From TMED27 sp041397865 (GTDB lineage: Bacteria; Pseudomonadota; Alphaproteobacteria; Micavibrionales; Micavibrionaceae), in the NCBI GenBank assembly GCA_041397865.1, contig JAWKVT010000001.1:1178001-1242000 (forward strand): a stretch of 64,000 nt of DNA, given 5' to 3'. A model generated the notes under the pieces. The model worked only from the letters and a program-made list of their open reading frames with translations. It was not told where the DNA came from and ran no database searches. Position 1 is the stretch's first letter; each line of letters begins with the position of its first letter. Position numbers and translations under genes: made by a program. Below are positions 27,183 through 35,064 of the stretch, one piece after another.

Positions 27183-27801
27183 GCACCCAATCAACCACCG
27201 CTTTCTGCGCCGCAGACACATTTTTCGGCATTTCGCCAATAGCCGCCTGCAAATTCCCTTCCCTGTCAACGTCCGTAAGAACAGACAAATAAAAGGGACG
27301 AGAAGGCAGCAGGCTTTCAAAAACCTCTCGCGTGTCGTTTGCGCTCCACGGCACCTGCGCCCAAATATCGGCATCAACCGCCACGCGTCCGCCAAACAAA
27401 TAATACCCGCCGTCACGCGCCGGACCGATCACAAAATCAGAATTCTCCAACGCGGCAATAGCACGGTTCAAAATTTCCGGCGAAAGCTGCGGCGCATCCG
27501 CGCCGATCAAAAGCACATTTTTATATTCGAGGCGGAGCGTTTCATATACATGGCGCTGCCGCACTCCCAAAGATCCACCCCCTGTATACAACGCTTTAAA
27601 CTCTAACCAATGCCCCAGCCCCTCTTCCTCAGCCACAGCCCAATAGGTTTTTGCCTCAGCCTGCCGCGCAGCATCCGCAACAGCTTTCACACTTAAATCA
27701 TAAAACTCCAGCGCAGCCGCCTCACCAATTCCCGCAGCCAACCGCGTTTTCACAGACGACAACCCCGGCGTCTTTACGAATATCGCAATCGCCGCGCTCA
27801 T
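27172..27801 (-). CDS. TIGR04282-type (DUF2064) glycosyltransferase
   Basis: 209 residues. It begins AIAIFVKTPGLSSVKTRLAAGIG, the family nucleotide-binding start. LLIGADAPQLSPEILNRA and FVIGPARDGGYYLFG are both family hallmarks. Members occur beside arsM and arsS and are named arsenosugar biosynthesis glycosyltransferases from that association. It overlaps the upstream TIGR04283 gene by four bases and the convergent radical SAM gene by 11. Confidence 0.88.
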   Translation of the reverse strand: MSAAIAIFVKTPGLSSVKTRLAAGIGEAAALEFYDLSVKAVADAARQAEAKTYWAVAEEEGLGHWLEFKALYTGGGSLGVRQRHVYETLRLEYKNVLLIGADAPQLSPEILNRAIAALENSDFVIGPARDGGYYLFGGRVAVDADIWAQVPWSANDTREVFESLLPSRPFYLSVLTDVDREGNLQAAIGEMPKNVSAAQKAVVDWVLNR

Positions 27802-28364
27802 ATCTTTCGCCTTAACAGCTTAAACAACATCCATTGATGAACCAGCGTTGTTTTCAACCACCCCTGTTTGTGATACTTGCGCCCGCTGCTGCGTAGTTTC
27901 GAAGGAACGATGCGCAGAAGCACACCGGCTTTTTTGGCTTTACGCACAAACAATAAATCTTCGCCATATTCGCTTTCTGGAAATCCGCCGAGTCTTTCAA
28001 AATTCTCCTTCGACAAACAAAGCCCCTGATCGCCATAAGGCAAACCAAAAAGCGCCGAGCGCACATTCGCTCCCCACGCATTCAGCGCCACACAGCCATA
28101 ACCGAAGCTCAGGAAAAAATAATGTAATGCCCCCGGCTCCCGCTTTAAACACCGCTCCAATATCGCCATATTCTCCTGCGTAACCCGGCTATCGGCATGC
28201 AAAAACCATAAAAACTCACCACGCGCCTGCGCCGCACCCGCATTCAAGCTCGCAGCCCGGCCACCCTCGGAAGAAACAATAATCTCCGCATCAACGCAAT
28301 CCAGATCTTTCAATAAAGTCTTATGCCCCGTCTCATCCGGCGCAATCGGAATTATAATGCTCAC
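27798..28364 (-). CDS. TIGR04283-type family 2 glycosyltransferase
   Basis: 188 residues from a GTG at 28364, placed directly before the conserved start SIIIPIAPDE; upstream GTG 28376 is an alternative. GT-A features: RAASLNAGAAQARGEFLWFLHADSRV (donor-binding Asp pair), GLPYGDQGLCLSKENFERLGGFPE and a C-terminal LRSSGRKYHKQGWLKTTL. In arsenosugar clusters this family pairs with TIGR04282. It starts within a few bases of the MTA phosphorylase stop. Confidence 0.85.
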   Translation of the reverse strand: MSIIIPIAPDETGHKTLLKDLDCVDAEIIVSSEGGRAASLNAGAAQARGEFLWFLHADSRVTQENMAILERCLKREPGALHYFFLSFGYGCVALNAWGANVRSALFGLPYGDQGLCLSKENFERLGGFPESEYGEDLLFVRKAKKAGVLLRIVPSKLRSSGRKYHKQGWLKTTLVHQWMLFKLLRRKI

Positions 28365-28368
28365 ATCT

Positions 28369-29217
28369 TCAAGCACGAAGCACCGCCATCCATTCTTTTT
28401 CTTCGCGCGAAAGTGCTTCATCGGGCGTAAGCACAGAGGCCTTTAAAGCCCCTCGAATATCTTCCGGTGTGTCACTAAACGGCTCTTGCAAAAGCTCACC
28501 AAGCAACGCCTTTGCTTTCTCCATCGCGCCGCCATAAACCTCAAAAAACTTCTCAACGCTTACATGCTGGTCCGGATCATCCATCCAGCAATCATAATCA
28601 GTAACAATACAAACCGTTGCGTAAGCCATCTGGGCTTCGCGCGCCAGAAATGCTTCGGGCACATTCGTCATCCCCACCAGATCACACTTGGCCGCATCAC
28701 GCAGAAAAAAACTCTCCGCCCGCGTGCCCAATCGCGGCCCTTCCACACAGCCATAAGTTTGATCGACATGCAACTTCTGCCCCAACCGCGCCGCCGCCAG
28801 CACAATATCATCGCTAAGCGCCATGCAAACCGGATAGGCCGTTGAAACATGCGCGGCAACACCTTCACCAAAAAACGTATAATCGCGCTTCCCACGCGTA
28901 TGATCGAAATATTGCGCCGCCAGCGCCAGATCACCGGGTTTTAATTCTTCACGCAAACTTCCCGCCGCCGACACGCCAAAAACTCGCCGCGCCCCCAATT
29001 TCTTAAGCGCAAATATATTCGCCCGGTAATTCACTTCATGTGGCAGGAAAGCATGCCCAGACCCATGACGGGCAAGAAATAAAATACTCTGGCCCCGATA
29101 AAGCCCTTGAATAATCGGCGCTGATGGCCGCCCAAACGGCGTTTCTATATCATGCGCGGCTTCAACCTCCAGCCCGTCCAGCGCATAAAGACCCGAGCCA
29201 CCGATTACACCCAGCAT
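28369..29217 (-). CDS. mtnP: S-methyl-5'-thioadenosine phosphorylase
   Basis: 282 residues from the ATG at 29217, one base after the ArsM stop. MTAP/PNP trimeric family: LGVIGGSGLYALDG, LARHGSGH.FLPHEVNYRAN, VSAAGSLREELKPGD, YGCVEGPRLGTRAE and VGMTNVPEAFLAREAQMAYAT. It phosphorolyses methylthioadenosine to adenine and methylthioribose-1-phosphate. In arsenosugar clusters a phosphorylase of this family may process the arsenic-carrying deoxyadenosine intermediate to a sugar phosphate. That role is inferred from context. Confidence 0.88.
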   Translation of the reverse strand: MLGVIGGSGLYALDGLEVEAAHDIETPFGRPSAPIIQGLYRGQSILFLARHGSGHAFLPHEVNYRANIFALKKLGARRVFGVSAAGSLREELKPGDLALAAQYFDHTRGKRDYTFFGEGVAAHVSTAYPVCMALSDDIVLAAARLGQKLHVDQTYGCVEGPRLGTRAESFFLRDAAKCDLVGMTNVPEAFLAREAQMAYATVCIVTDYDCWMDDPDQHVSVEKFFEVYGGAMEKAKALLGELLQEPFSDTPEDIRGALKASVLTPDEALSREEKEWMAVLRA

Positions 29218-29218
29218 A

Positions 29219-30037
29219 TCAGCAGCACCCACCGCTGGACCGGGGAGCACAACAGCTCTTTTTTGCACCCTTAAACGCCCTCACCGTAATGGAATAAAAG
29301 TCGATATGCCCGATCTTCGCTTTGATCTCCGGATCATCCAGCGTCAATTCACGCTTCGGCGCATATTCAACAGACCCCAGCCCGACCTCATCCATCAGCG
29401 CCTCAAAATCCTCAACTGTCAAAGCGCCACTCAAACACTCGCCAAGCAACACCGGATCGCGCTGCAACTCTTCGGAAATGCGGCTTCCCGCAAACACATC
29501 GGCAAAATAAAGCTCACCGCCCGGTTTCAAAACCCTCTCGATTTCCTGAAACACCGCCCGCTTATCAACTGACAGATTAATCACGCAGTTTGAGACGATC
29601 AGATCTACACTGTTATCCTCTATCCCTGCCGCTTTAAGGTCCTCTATATACCCTTTCTTGAACTCAACATTCGGCTGAGAAAACCCGAATTTCTCCATAT
29701 GCCAACCAATATATTCATTGGCCACTCCAAGCTGCTCATCGGTCATATCCAGCCCGATCACCCGGCCCCGCTCGCCCACAAGCTGGCTCAAAACATAAGC
29801 ATCACGGCCCGTCCCACATCCCAAATCCAACACCGTATAACCCTTGATATTCTCCGGCAAAGGCGTCCCGCAGCCGTAAAACTTGGCCTGCACCACCTCA
29901 TGCACATTTTTCAGCAAATCCCGCACATGCCCCGGCGGCCCCTCCGCCGGGCAGCACGCACTGGTTTTCAAATCCTCGCTCGTCTCCAAAACCTTGCCGT
30001 AATAATCTTTCACTTTATCTTGCGTATCTGCATCCAT
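29219..30037 (-). CDS. arsM: Arsenite methyltransferase
   Basis: 272 residues from the ATG at 30037, chosen because AGGTGG lies four bases upstream; ATG 30049 is the alternative. SAM-binding LDLGCGTGRDAYVLSQLVG near residue 70. The arsenic-binding cysteines of ArsM are recognisable: SACCP near the N-terminus, FYGCG, VSNCVINLS and GECLSGAL. The tail ends in CCAPRSSGGCC, which may bind extra thiophilic metal. It methylates As(III) using SAM. It is the first gene of the minus-strand arsM-mtnP-glycosyltransferase series. Confidence 0.9.
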   Translation of the reverse strand: MDADTQDKVKDYYGKVLETSEDLKTSACCPAEGPPGHVRDLLKNVHEVVQAKFYGCGTPLPENIKGYTVLDLGCGTGRDAYVLSQLVGERGRVIGLDMTDEQLGVANEYIGWHMEKFGFSQPNVEFKKGYIEDLKAAGIEDNSVDLIVSNCVINLSVDKRAVFQEIERVLKPGGELYFADVFAGSRISEELQRDPVLLGECLSGALTVEDFEALMDEVGLGSVEYAPKRELTLDDPEIKAKIGHIDFYSITVRAFKGAKKSCCAPRSSGGCC

Positions 30038-30056
30038 AACCCACCTCATCGTCCAA

Positions 30057-30142
30057 CGTCATTGCGAGCGTAAGCGAAGCAATCCAGAGCAGCAAGAAAA
30101 GATTGTATGGATTGCTTCGTCACTATCGTTCCTCGCAATGAC
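30057..30142. repeat. Palindromic repeat, second member of the class found in pbpC
   Basis: Ends CGTCATTGCGAG and CTCGCAATGACA, inner arms CGAAGCAATCCA and GGATTGCTTCG. It fills most of the gap between the flavin disulfide reductase stop and the arsM start. It shares end sequences and internal 'gaagcaatcc' with 6704-6804 but has a different centre. Confidence 0.85.
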
Positions 30143-30153
30143 AAACAGAAAAA

Positions 30154-31581
30154 TCAAAATGGTAGTTTTTGTAGACACCCGACAATACGCCGCGTCCGAT
30201 CACTAAACAAGCTCGGTGTAAACCACGCCCCGGCAACACGCTTGCTAATCTCGCCCAATGTCGGATACGGCGCAATCATGCCCGTAATATCCCCGATTTT
30301 CATCCCTTTAGTAATTGCCAGTGCCCACAACCCGATAAGTTCCCCCGCGTGCGGGCCCACAATCGCTGCGCCCAGAATTTTTCCATTCTTCCGGCACGTC
30401 ACCTTAATCATGCCCTCGGTGCGCCGCTCTGCCACCGCCCGGTCATTCTCATCAAACTGCCATGACACAATCTTCACATTGCCCTCACCGTACTTTTCAA
30501 TGGCATCACGGGCCTTCATCCCGACATTCGCCAGTTCCGGATCGCTATACGTTACCCAAGGCAGCGCCTTAAGATCGGTTTTTGCGGGGATCTTAAACGC
30601 CACATTCCGGATGATAATTCCCGCATGATACCCCGCCACATGCGTAAATTGCGGTGCGCCATTAACCACATCCCCGGCGGCATAAATATGCTTCTGTGAT
30701 GTGCGCAGCCGCGCATCCACATAAATACCCTTTTCATCAAATTCAACGCCCGCGTTTTCCAAATCCATACCGTCAACATAGGCGTCGCGCCCGGCAGCGA
30801 CCAATATATGCGTCCCGACAATTTTTTTTGGCTCCACGCCCTCACGCACAAAATCAACAGCCACCGCTTCTTTATGCTCAACCTTCTGAATATCGACATG
30901 CTCATAAAGCTCAACACCTTCGGCAATTAGAGACTTGCGCAGTATGTCCACCAACTGCGGGTCATCATTCGCTAAAATCGAGCCCATATCCAGCACGCTG
31001 ACCTTACAGCCTAACCGCCGATGCGCTTGCGCCATCTCAATCCCAATCGGTCCACCGCCAATAATAATCAGGTGATCGGGTTTTTCCCGCAAAGCAAAGA
31101 TTGTTTCGTTCGTTAAAACCTTATCCGCATCCAACCCCTCAATCGGCGGCAGGCCCGCACGCGAACCCGCAGCAATCACGGCTTTGCGAAACGCATATTG
31201 ATGCCCGCCTGCCATAATCGTATGAGCATCCTTAAACGCCGCAGCGTCCTTAATCACACGCACGCCCAGCGCCTCAAACCGCTCCACCGAGTCATGCGGC
31301 GCAATTGCATCAATCACGCTCTGCACATGGTCTTTCACCGCCGCGAAATCAACCTCCGGCTCCTGAGGCTTAACGCCATACGCGCCGGATGTCCGAAACC
31401 CCTGCGCGACCCTCGCCGCTTTCAACAAAGCCTTCGACGGCACGCAGCCGGTATTCAGACAATCCCCGCCCATCTCGCCTTTTTCAAACAGCGCGGTTTT
31501 CAGCCCCAGCTGCGCCACCCCGGCGGCGACACTTAAGCCCCCGGAACCCGCGCCGATGATCGCTAAATCAAACTTTTCCAT
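30154..31581 (-). CDS. Pyridine nucleotide-disulfide oxidoreductase (mercuric reductase / dihydrolipoyl dehydrogenase-like)
   Basis: 475 residues. FAD site LAIIGAGSGGLSVAAG, redox-active C-x4-C in GGDCLNTGCVPSKALLKA, NAD(P) site IIGGGPIGIEMAQ, second FAD motif HIYAAGDVVNGAPQFTH and a C-terminal dimerisation domain (HAGELIGLWALAITKGM). It lacks the C-terminal vicinal cysteine pair that true MerA uses to hand over Hg(II), so mercury reduction is unlikely. The 14-base overlap with the TVP38 gene and the nearby ars genes fit the reductase often seen with TVP38/TMEM64 proteins. Confidence 0.88.
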   Translation of the reverse strand: MEKFDLAIIGAGSGGLSVAAGVAQLGLKTALFEKGEMGGDCLNTGCVPSKALLKAARVAQGFRTSGAYGVKPQEPEVDFAAVKDHVQSVIDAIAPHDSVERFEALGVRVIKDAAAFKDAHTIMAGGHQYAFRKAVIAAGSRAGLPPIEGLDADKVLTNETIFALREKPDHLIIIGGGPIGIEMAQAHRRLGCKVSVLDMGSILANDDPQLVDILRKSLIAEGVELYEHVDIQKVEHKEAVAVDFVREGVEPKKIVGTHILVAAGRDAYVDGMDLENAGVEFDEKGIYVDARLRTSQKHIYAAGDVVNGAPQFTHVAGYHAGIIIRNVAFKIPAKTDLKALPWVTYSDPELANVGMKARDAIEKYGEGNVKIVSWQFDENDRAVAERRTEGMIKVTCRKNGKILGAAIVGPHAGELIGLWALAITKGMKIGDITGMIAPYPTLGEISKRVAGAWFTPSLFSDRTRRIVGCLQKLPF

Positions 31582-32290
31582 CGGCAGCCTTTCTGTTTTT
31601 AAACTGTTTATAGAGCGTCGGGATCAATGCAAACACACCCAGCAACGCAAACGCCAGCAATGTCTCTTTGGAAACCAAATCACTCAAAGCTTCAAGCTCA
31701 CCAAGCTGCTCTCCGACATTCACAAACACAAAACTCCCCGGGATAATGCCGACAAAAGTCGTAAGCACAAACACGCGCAGCGGCACGTTAAACAGCGCCG
31801 GCACAATATTGACCAAGAAGAAAGGAAACAACGGCACCAAGCGCATAAACAGTAAATACCCCACCGCATTGTCCTGCATATTCCCCTCAATCTTTTTATA
31901 AATCCCCCCGGCTTTTTCTCGCAACGTTTCTCCCAGCGAGGTTTTCGCCACCATAAAAATGATACTCGCCCCAATGCTCGCCGCGCACACAACCAGAAAA
32001 GTCCCCAGCCATTTGCCGAACAAAAACCCACCCGCCAGCGTGAGCGCCGTCGCAACCGGCAAAGACAACGCCACCGCCGCAATATAAATCCCTATAAACG
32101 CCAGCGCAGACAAAACCGGATGCGCCTCAACCTGAGCCAGAAAATTTTCCTTCTGCCCCTGCAACGCCTCAAAGCTCAAATGCTCATGCAAGCCCCCCGC
32201 AAAAGCCGTAGCCGTAAGCAGCATAATAACGCCCAACGGCCCCCAGCGCTTAACATTGTTCAGACTATTTCTTTGATTTTCCAAGCTCAT
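31568..32290 (-). CDS. TVP38/TMEM64 (DedA-like) family membrane protein
   Basis: 240 residues with about five hydrophobic segments. The VTT/SNARE-associated core is visible: ALTLAGGFLFGKWLGTFLVV, GASIIFMVAKTSLGETL, LLFMRLVPLFPFFLVNIVPALFNVPLRVF and VGIIPGSFVFVNVGEQLG. The family may move lipids or small molecules across the inner membrane. Its stop overlaps the disulfide oxidoreductase start by 14 bases; this pair often travels with arsenosugar genes. Confidence 0.9.
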   Translation of the reverse strand: MSLENQRNSLNNVKRWGPLGVIMLLTATAFAGGLHEHLSFEALQGQKENFLAQVEAHPVLSALAFIGIYIAAVALSLPVATALTLAGGFLFGKWLGTFLVVCAASIGASIIFMVAKTSLGETLREKAGGIYKKIEGNMQDNAVGYLLFMRLVPLFPFFLVNIVPALFNVPLRVFVLTTFVGIIPGSFVFVNVGEQLGELEALSDLVSKETLLAFALLGVFALIPTLYKQFKNRKAADGKV

Positions 32291-32374
32291 AACCCTTGCC
32301 CAAAACCTATATACAGAGCTTCGCCGTTTTCCGGCAAAGGTTACAAAACCGCTGTTATAGATACCCTCAAGCTT

Positions 32375-33661
32375 TCATGCGTATTTTTCAAGAAACGCGC
32401 CGAAAAGATCAATCGCCTTCAAAATATGCGGCGCATATTTTTCAACAAACGCATGATCCAGCGCCTCTCCGGCTTGATACGCCGCCAACGCCGCGCCGCC
32501 GTCATAATCGCACCCCGAAAGCCGCAAGGTCAAAACGTCATCCTCCGCGCCAAAGCCCTTCCCCGGCAAGGTCGCAAGATTATACTCCTCCAGCAAAACC
32601 TCGTGAAGATCTTGCGATGTCTTAATGCCGTTGGCCGCCAACGCTTCACGAAACGGCTCAAAATCCGGATAATTATAAAACGCACCCTGTACCATCGGCG
32701 CAATAATCCCGTGACTCTGCAACCCCTTCGAAATCGTTTGATTCATATATCCGTGAATATCGGCACAATCGCGCATATGCTTTTCCAAGTCCTCATGCCC
32801 CTGAAACGCTTCAACCACCGCATGCTGAATCGGCGCAGCCGCGCACGACCATGTTTCACTGGAAATACAGCGCAAAGCGTTATGCAATCCCTCAACCCCC
32901 TTGGGAATAAACCCGAAGCCCACACGCCACCCACCAAGCGATAAATGCTTGGAAAGTCCCGTCGTTACCGCCGTAATATCCGGGGCCATAGGCGCAATGC
33001 TTTTATAATGGCAATCGTTATGGCGCACAAAACCGTAAATTTCATCCGAAATAATCAACACGCCTTCTTTTTTACAAACCTGCGCAATCGCCTGTAGCTC
33101 ATCATCGGGAATAACCAAACCTGTCGGATTACTCGGCGAATTCAGGATCAGCTTCGTCGGGTTTTTACCCTCTTTGCGCCCCTGCGCAATCGCCTCTTCC
33201 AAATCTTCCGCACGAATATGATACCCTTCATCATCGCGCCGGGAACAAACTTTAACAACATCGGTATGAAGCATCCTGGCCTGCGGCCCGTAACTCACCC
33301 AGCTCGGTACCGGCATCAATAAATCACCTTGAATAGACATCTGAATGCTATACAAAATCAGCTTACTGCCCGGCGCGATAATAACATCGCTCTTGTCAAT
33401 ATATTCATCGCCGAAAATCGGACGGTAATAAGCCTTGATAGCGCGAATAAGCGCGGACAAACCATCCGCCGGTAAATAATTATTCTTGTGCGCCGCATCC
33501 CCAAGCGCTTTTTGCAAACGCTCCGGCACAGGAAAAGACGACTCCCCAAACCCCATGTGATAAATCGTCTGCCCGCCCTCACGCTTAGTATGCACCAGAT
33601 CATTCGCCCACAAGGTCGGCGAATGCGGCAGGTTTTGAATCGTATCGGCAAGCTTAATCAT
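32375..33661 (-). CDS. Class I/II pyridoxal-phosphate aminotransferase
   Basis: 428 residues. Fold type I aminotransferase motifs: HMGFGESSFPVPE, YLPADGLSALIRAI, NSPSNPTGLVI (substrate and PLP contacts), ISDEIYGFVRH and the PLP lysine in TTGLSKHLSLGGWRVGF. A conserved arginine for the substrate carboxylate is in LRLSG near the C-terminus. It resembles aspartate/aromatic-type transaminases; the substrate is not evident. It stands alone between the TVP38 gene and the pilin genes. Confidence 0.85.
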   Translation of the reverse strand: MIKLADTIQNLPHSPTLWANDLVHTKREGGQTIYHMGFGESSFPVPERLQKALGDAAHKNNYLPADGLSALIRAIKAYYRPIFGDEYIDKSDVIIAPGSKLILYSIQMSIQGDLLMPVPSWVSYGPQARMLHTDVVKVCSRRDDEGYHIRAEDLEEAIAQGRKEGKNPTKLILNSPSNPTGLVIPDDELQAIAQVCKKEGVLIISDEIYGFVRHNDCHYKSIAPMAPDITAVTTGLSKHLSLGGWRVGFGFIPKGVEGLHNALRCISSETWSCAAAPIQHAVVEAFQGHEDLEKHMRDCADIHGYMNQTISKGLQSHGIIAPMVQGAFYNYPDFEPFREALAANGIKTSQDLHEVLLEEYNLATLPGKGFGAEDDVLTLRLSGCDYDGGAALAAYQAGEALDHAFVEKYAPHILKAIDLFGAFLEKYA

Positions 33662-33742
33662 AGTACAACCCTTTAAGGATTATACCGCTAAAGTTTACAA
33701 TGTCTTGCTAAAATCACACGCAAGCGCCCTGTTTCTTCAACA

Positions 33743-35047
33743 TTATGGCTTCAGGGCGCATATAGACCCGGTAAGACTGGAAATACCGATAACAACCTGC
33801 CCTGCCGGACATTGTGTAAAAGACGAAAACGTAAACGGGCTGACACACTCAACACCGGGACTTGTATCCGTGGCATCCACACGCCCGATCTTCTGAACAA
33901 CCTCCCCCGCCGGACATTGCATATCGGCAACATCCCCGCCGATCAACTCAGGATCAAAACAATTTTGCCCATTGGCGTCACATAATAAATCAGCCTGAAA
34001 ACGGTTGGCCTGAATATCGCCTTGCAGATGCAACTCCGCCTGCGGAGAATCCTCACCAATTCCTATAGCCCCTTCATTCTTCGATGAAACCCTCGGAATT
34101 CGCACATCATCGGTCGGGTCCAAGGGCGTGCCGTTAATATCAATAACTAAATCACTGCCGCGCTCCCATATAACGTTTGAACGAAAGGTAATAAAACTGA
34201 CGCTATCATCATAAACATCATTATCCCTATCATTTTTAACCCCTTTAACAAATTTCGCATCCGCGAGCACCCCGCCAATTTGATGGTCGCAATTTTCCTT
34301 CTCATTGGGCGTATCGTCATTCGCAATTTGAGCCTGCTGACCAAGCGGCAGGAGAATATCTATACAATCGCCAATCGGATTCATATTGCCCGAATTCACG
34401 TAAGCACCAAGCCCGTTAGGACCATGAGAAATAATCGCCGCATGCGCCGTGCATGGCTCCTCCAGCAAATTAGTATTACTCTCATCAACAATACAGATAG
34501 CCCCCATCGTTTCATCAAAATCCGGCCGCGCAGGGTCAGCATCGGCCGGGTCATAAGTACGGGTAAGATCAAACGTAACCGCATAGGTCAGATAATGATT
34601 CCACCCGTCAAAACCGTCCTTGGTGGTATAAGGTTTATCACCCAACTGAAAATTTTCAGAAAAATCGGCAATCGTCTTAAACGGCACAGCGCCAATCCTC
34701 ACCCGCAAATCCGGAGCAGGAGAGCCACCGATATCCCGGCTTAAAACATTTTGAATGAAAGGATTCGTAAGATCACAATTTGCCACCCCGTAATTTGCAT
34801 TACCCGGAGAAAGCGTCGGATCGGCAGGACACGGATACCCGGAAATCTTCGCCATCAACTCCAGTTGCTCCCGCGTTTTTTTGATAGACTCCGACGTTTT
34901 ATCTGAACGCAAATTACGATTATAAACGCTAAAACCAAGAGCAACACTCGAAGCAACAAACCCTACAAGGATAAGAACAATTCCAAGCTCTATGAGCGTA
35001 AAACCGTCATGCCGCGCCGCGCCCTGTCTGAATTTTTGTGAAATCAT
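33743..35047 (-). CDS. Large pseudopilin-like protein with CPxG tail (third of three)
   Basis: 434 residues from the ATG at 35047, preceded by GAGGGA. A type III prepilin signal lies near residue 15: HDG-FTLIELGIVLILVGFVAS, with cleavage after Gly and Glu at +5. The following body shares a set of motifs with the three other large pilins here: GYPCPADPTLSPGNANYGV, VRIGAVPFKTIAD, AAIISHGPNGLGAYV and DVYDDSVSF. The tail has two modules of form CPAGxVV...C (CPAGEVV, CPAGQVVIGIS). It is probably a minor pilin or tip adhesin with a disulfide-rich head. No assembly machinery is in the window. Confidence 0.75.
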   Translation of the reverse strand: MISQKFRQGAARHDGFTLIELGIVLILVGFVASSVALGFSVYNRNLRSDKTSESIKKTREQLELMAKISGYPCPADPTLSPGNANYGVANCDLTNPFIQNVLSRDIGGSPAPDLRVRIGAVPFKTIADFSENFQLGDKPYTTKDGFDGWNHYLTYAVTFDLTRTYDPADADPARPDFDETMGAICIVDESNTNLLEEPCTAHAAIISHGPNGLGAYVNSGNMNPIGDCIDILLPLGQQAQIANDDTPNEKENCDHQIGGVLADAKFVKGVKNDRDNDVYDDSVSFITFRSNVIWERGSDLVIDINGTPLDPTDDVRIPRVSSKNEGAIGIGEDSPQAELHLQGDIQANRFQADLLCDANGQNCFDPELIGGDVADMQCPAGEVVQKIGRVDATDTSPGVECVSPFTFSSFTQCPAGQVVIGISSLTGSICALKP

Positions 35048-35064
35048 TTGACCATTCCCTCTTC

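Noticed and set aside
30154..31581. Mercuric reductase (MerA)
   Set aside because: No C-terminal vicinal cysteines and no heavy-metal domain; no mer genes nearby, so only the general disulfide reductase family is claimed.
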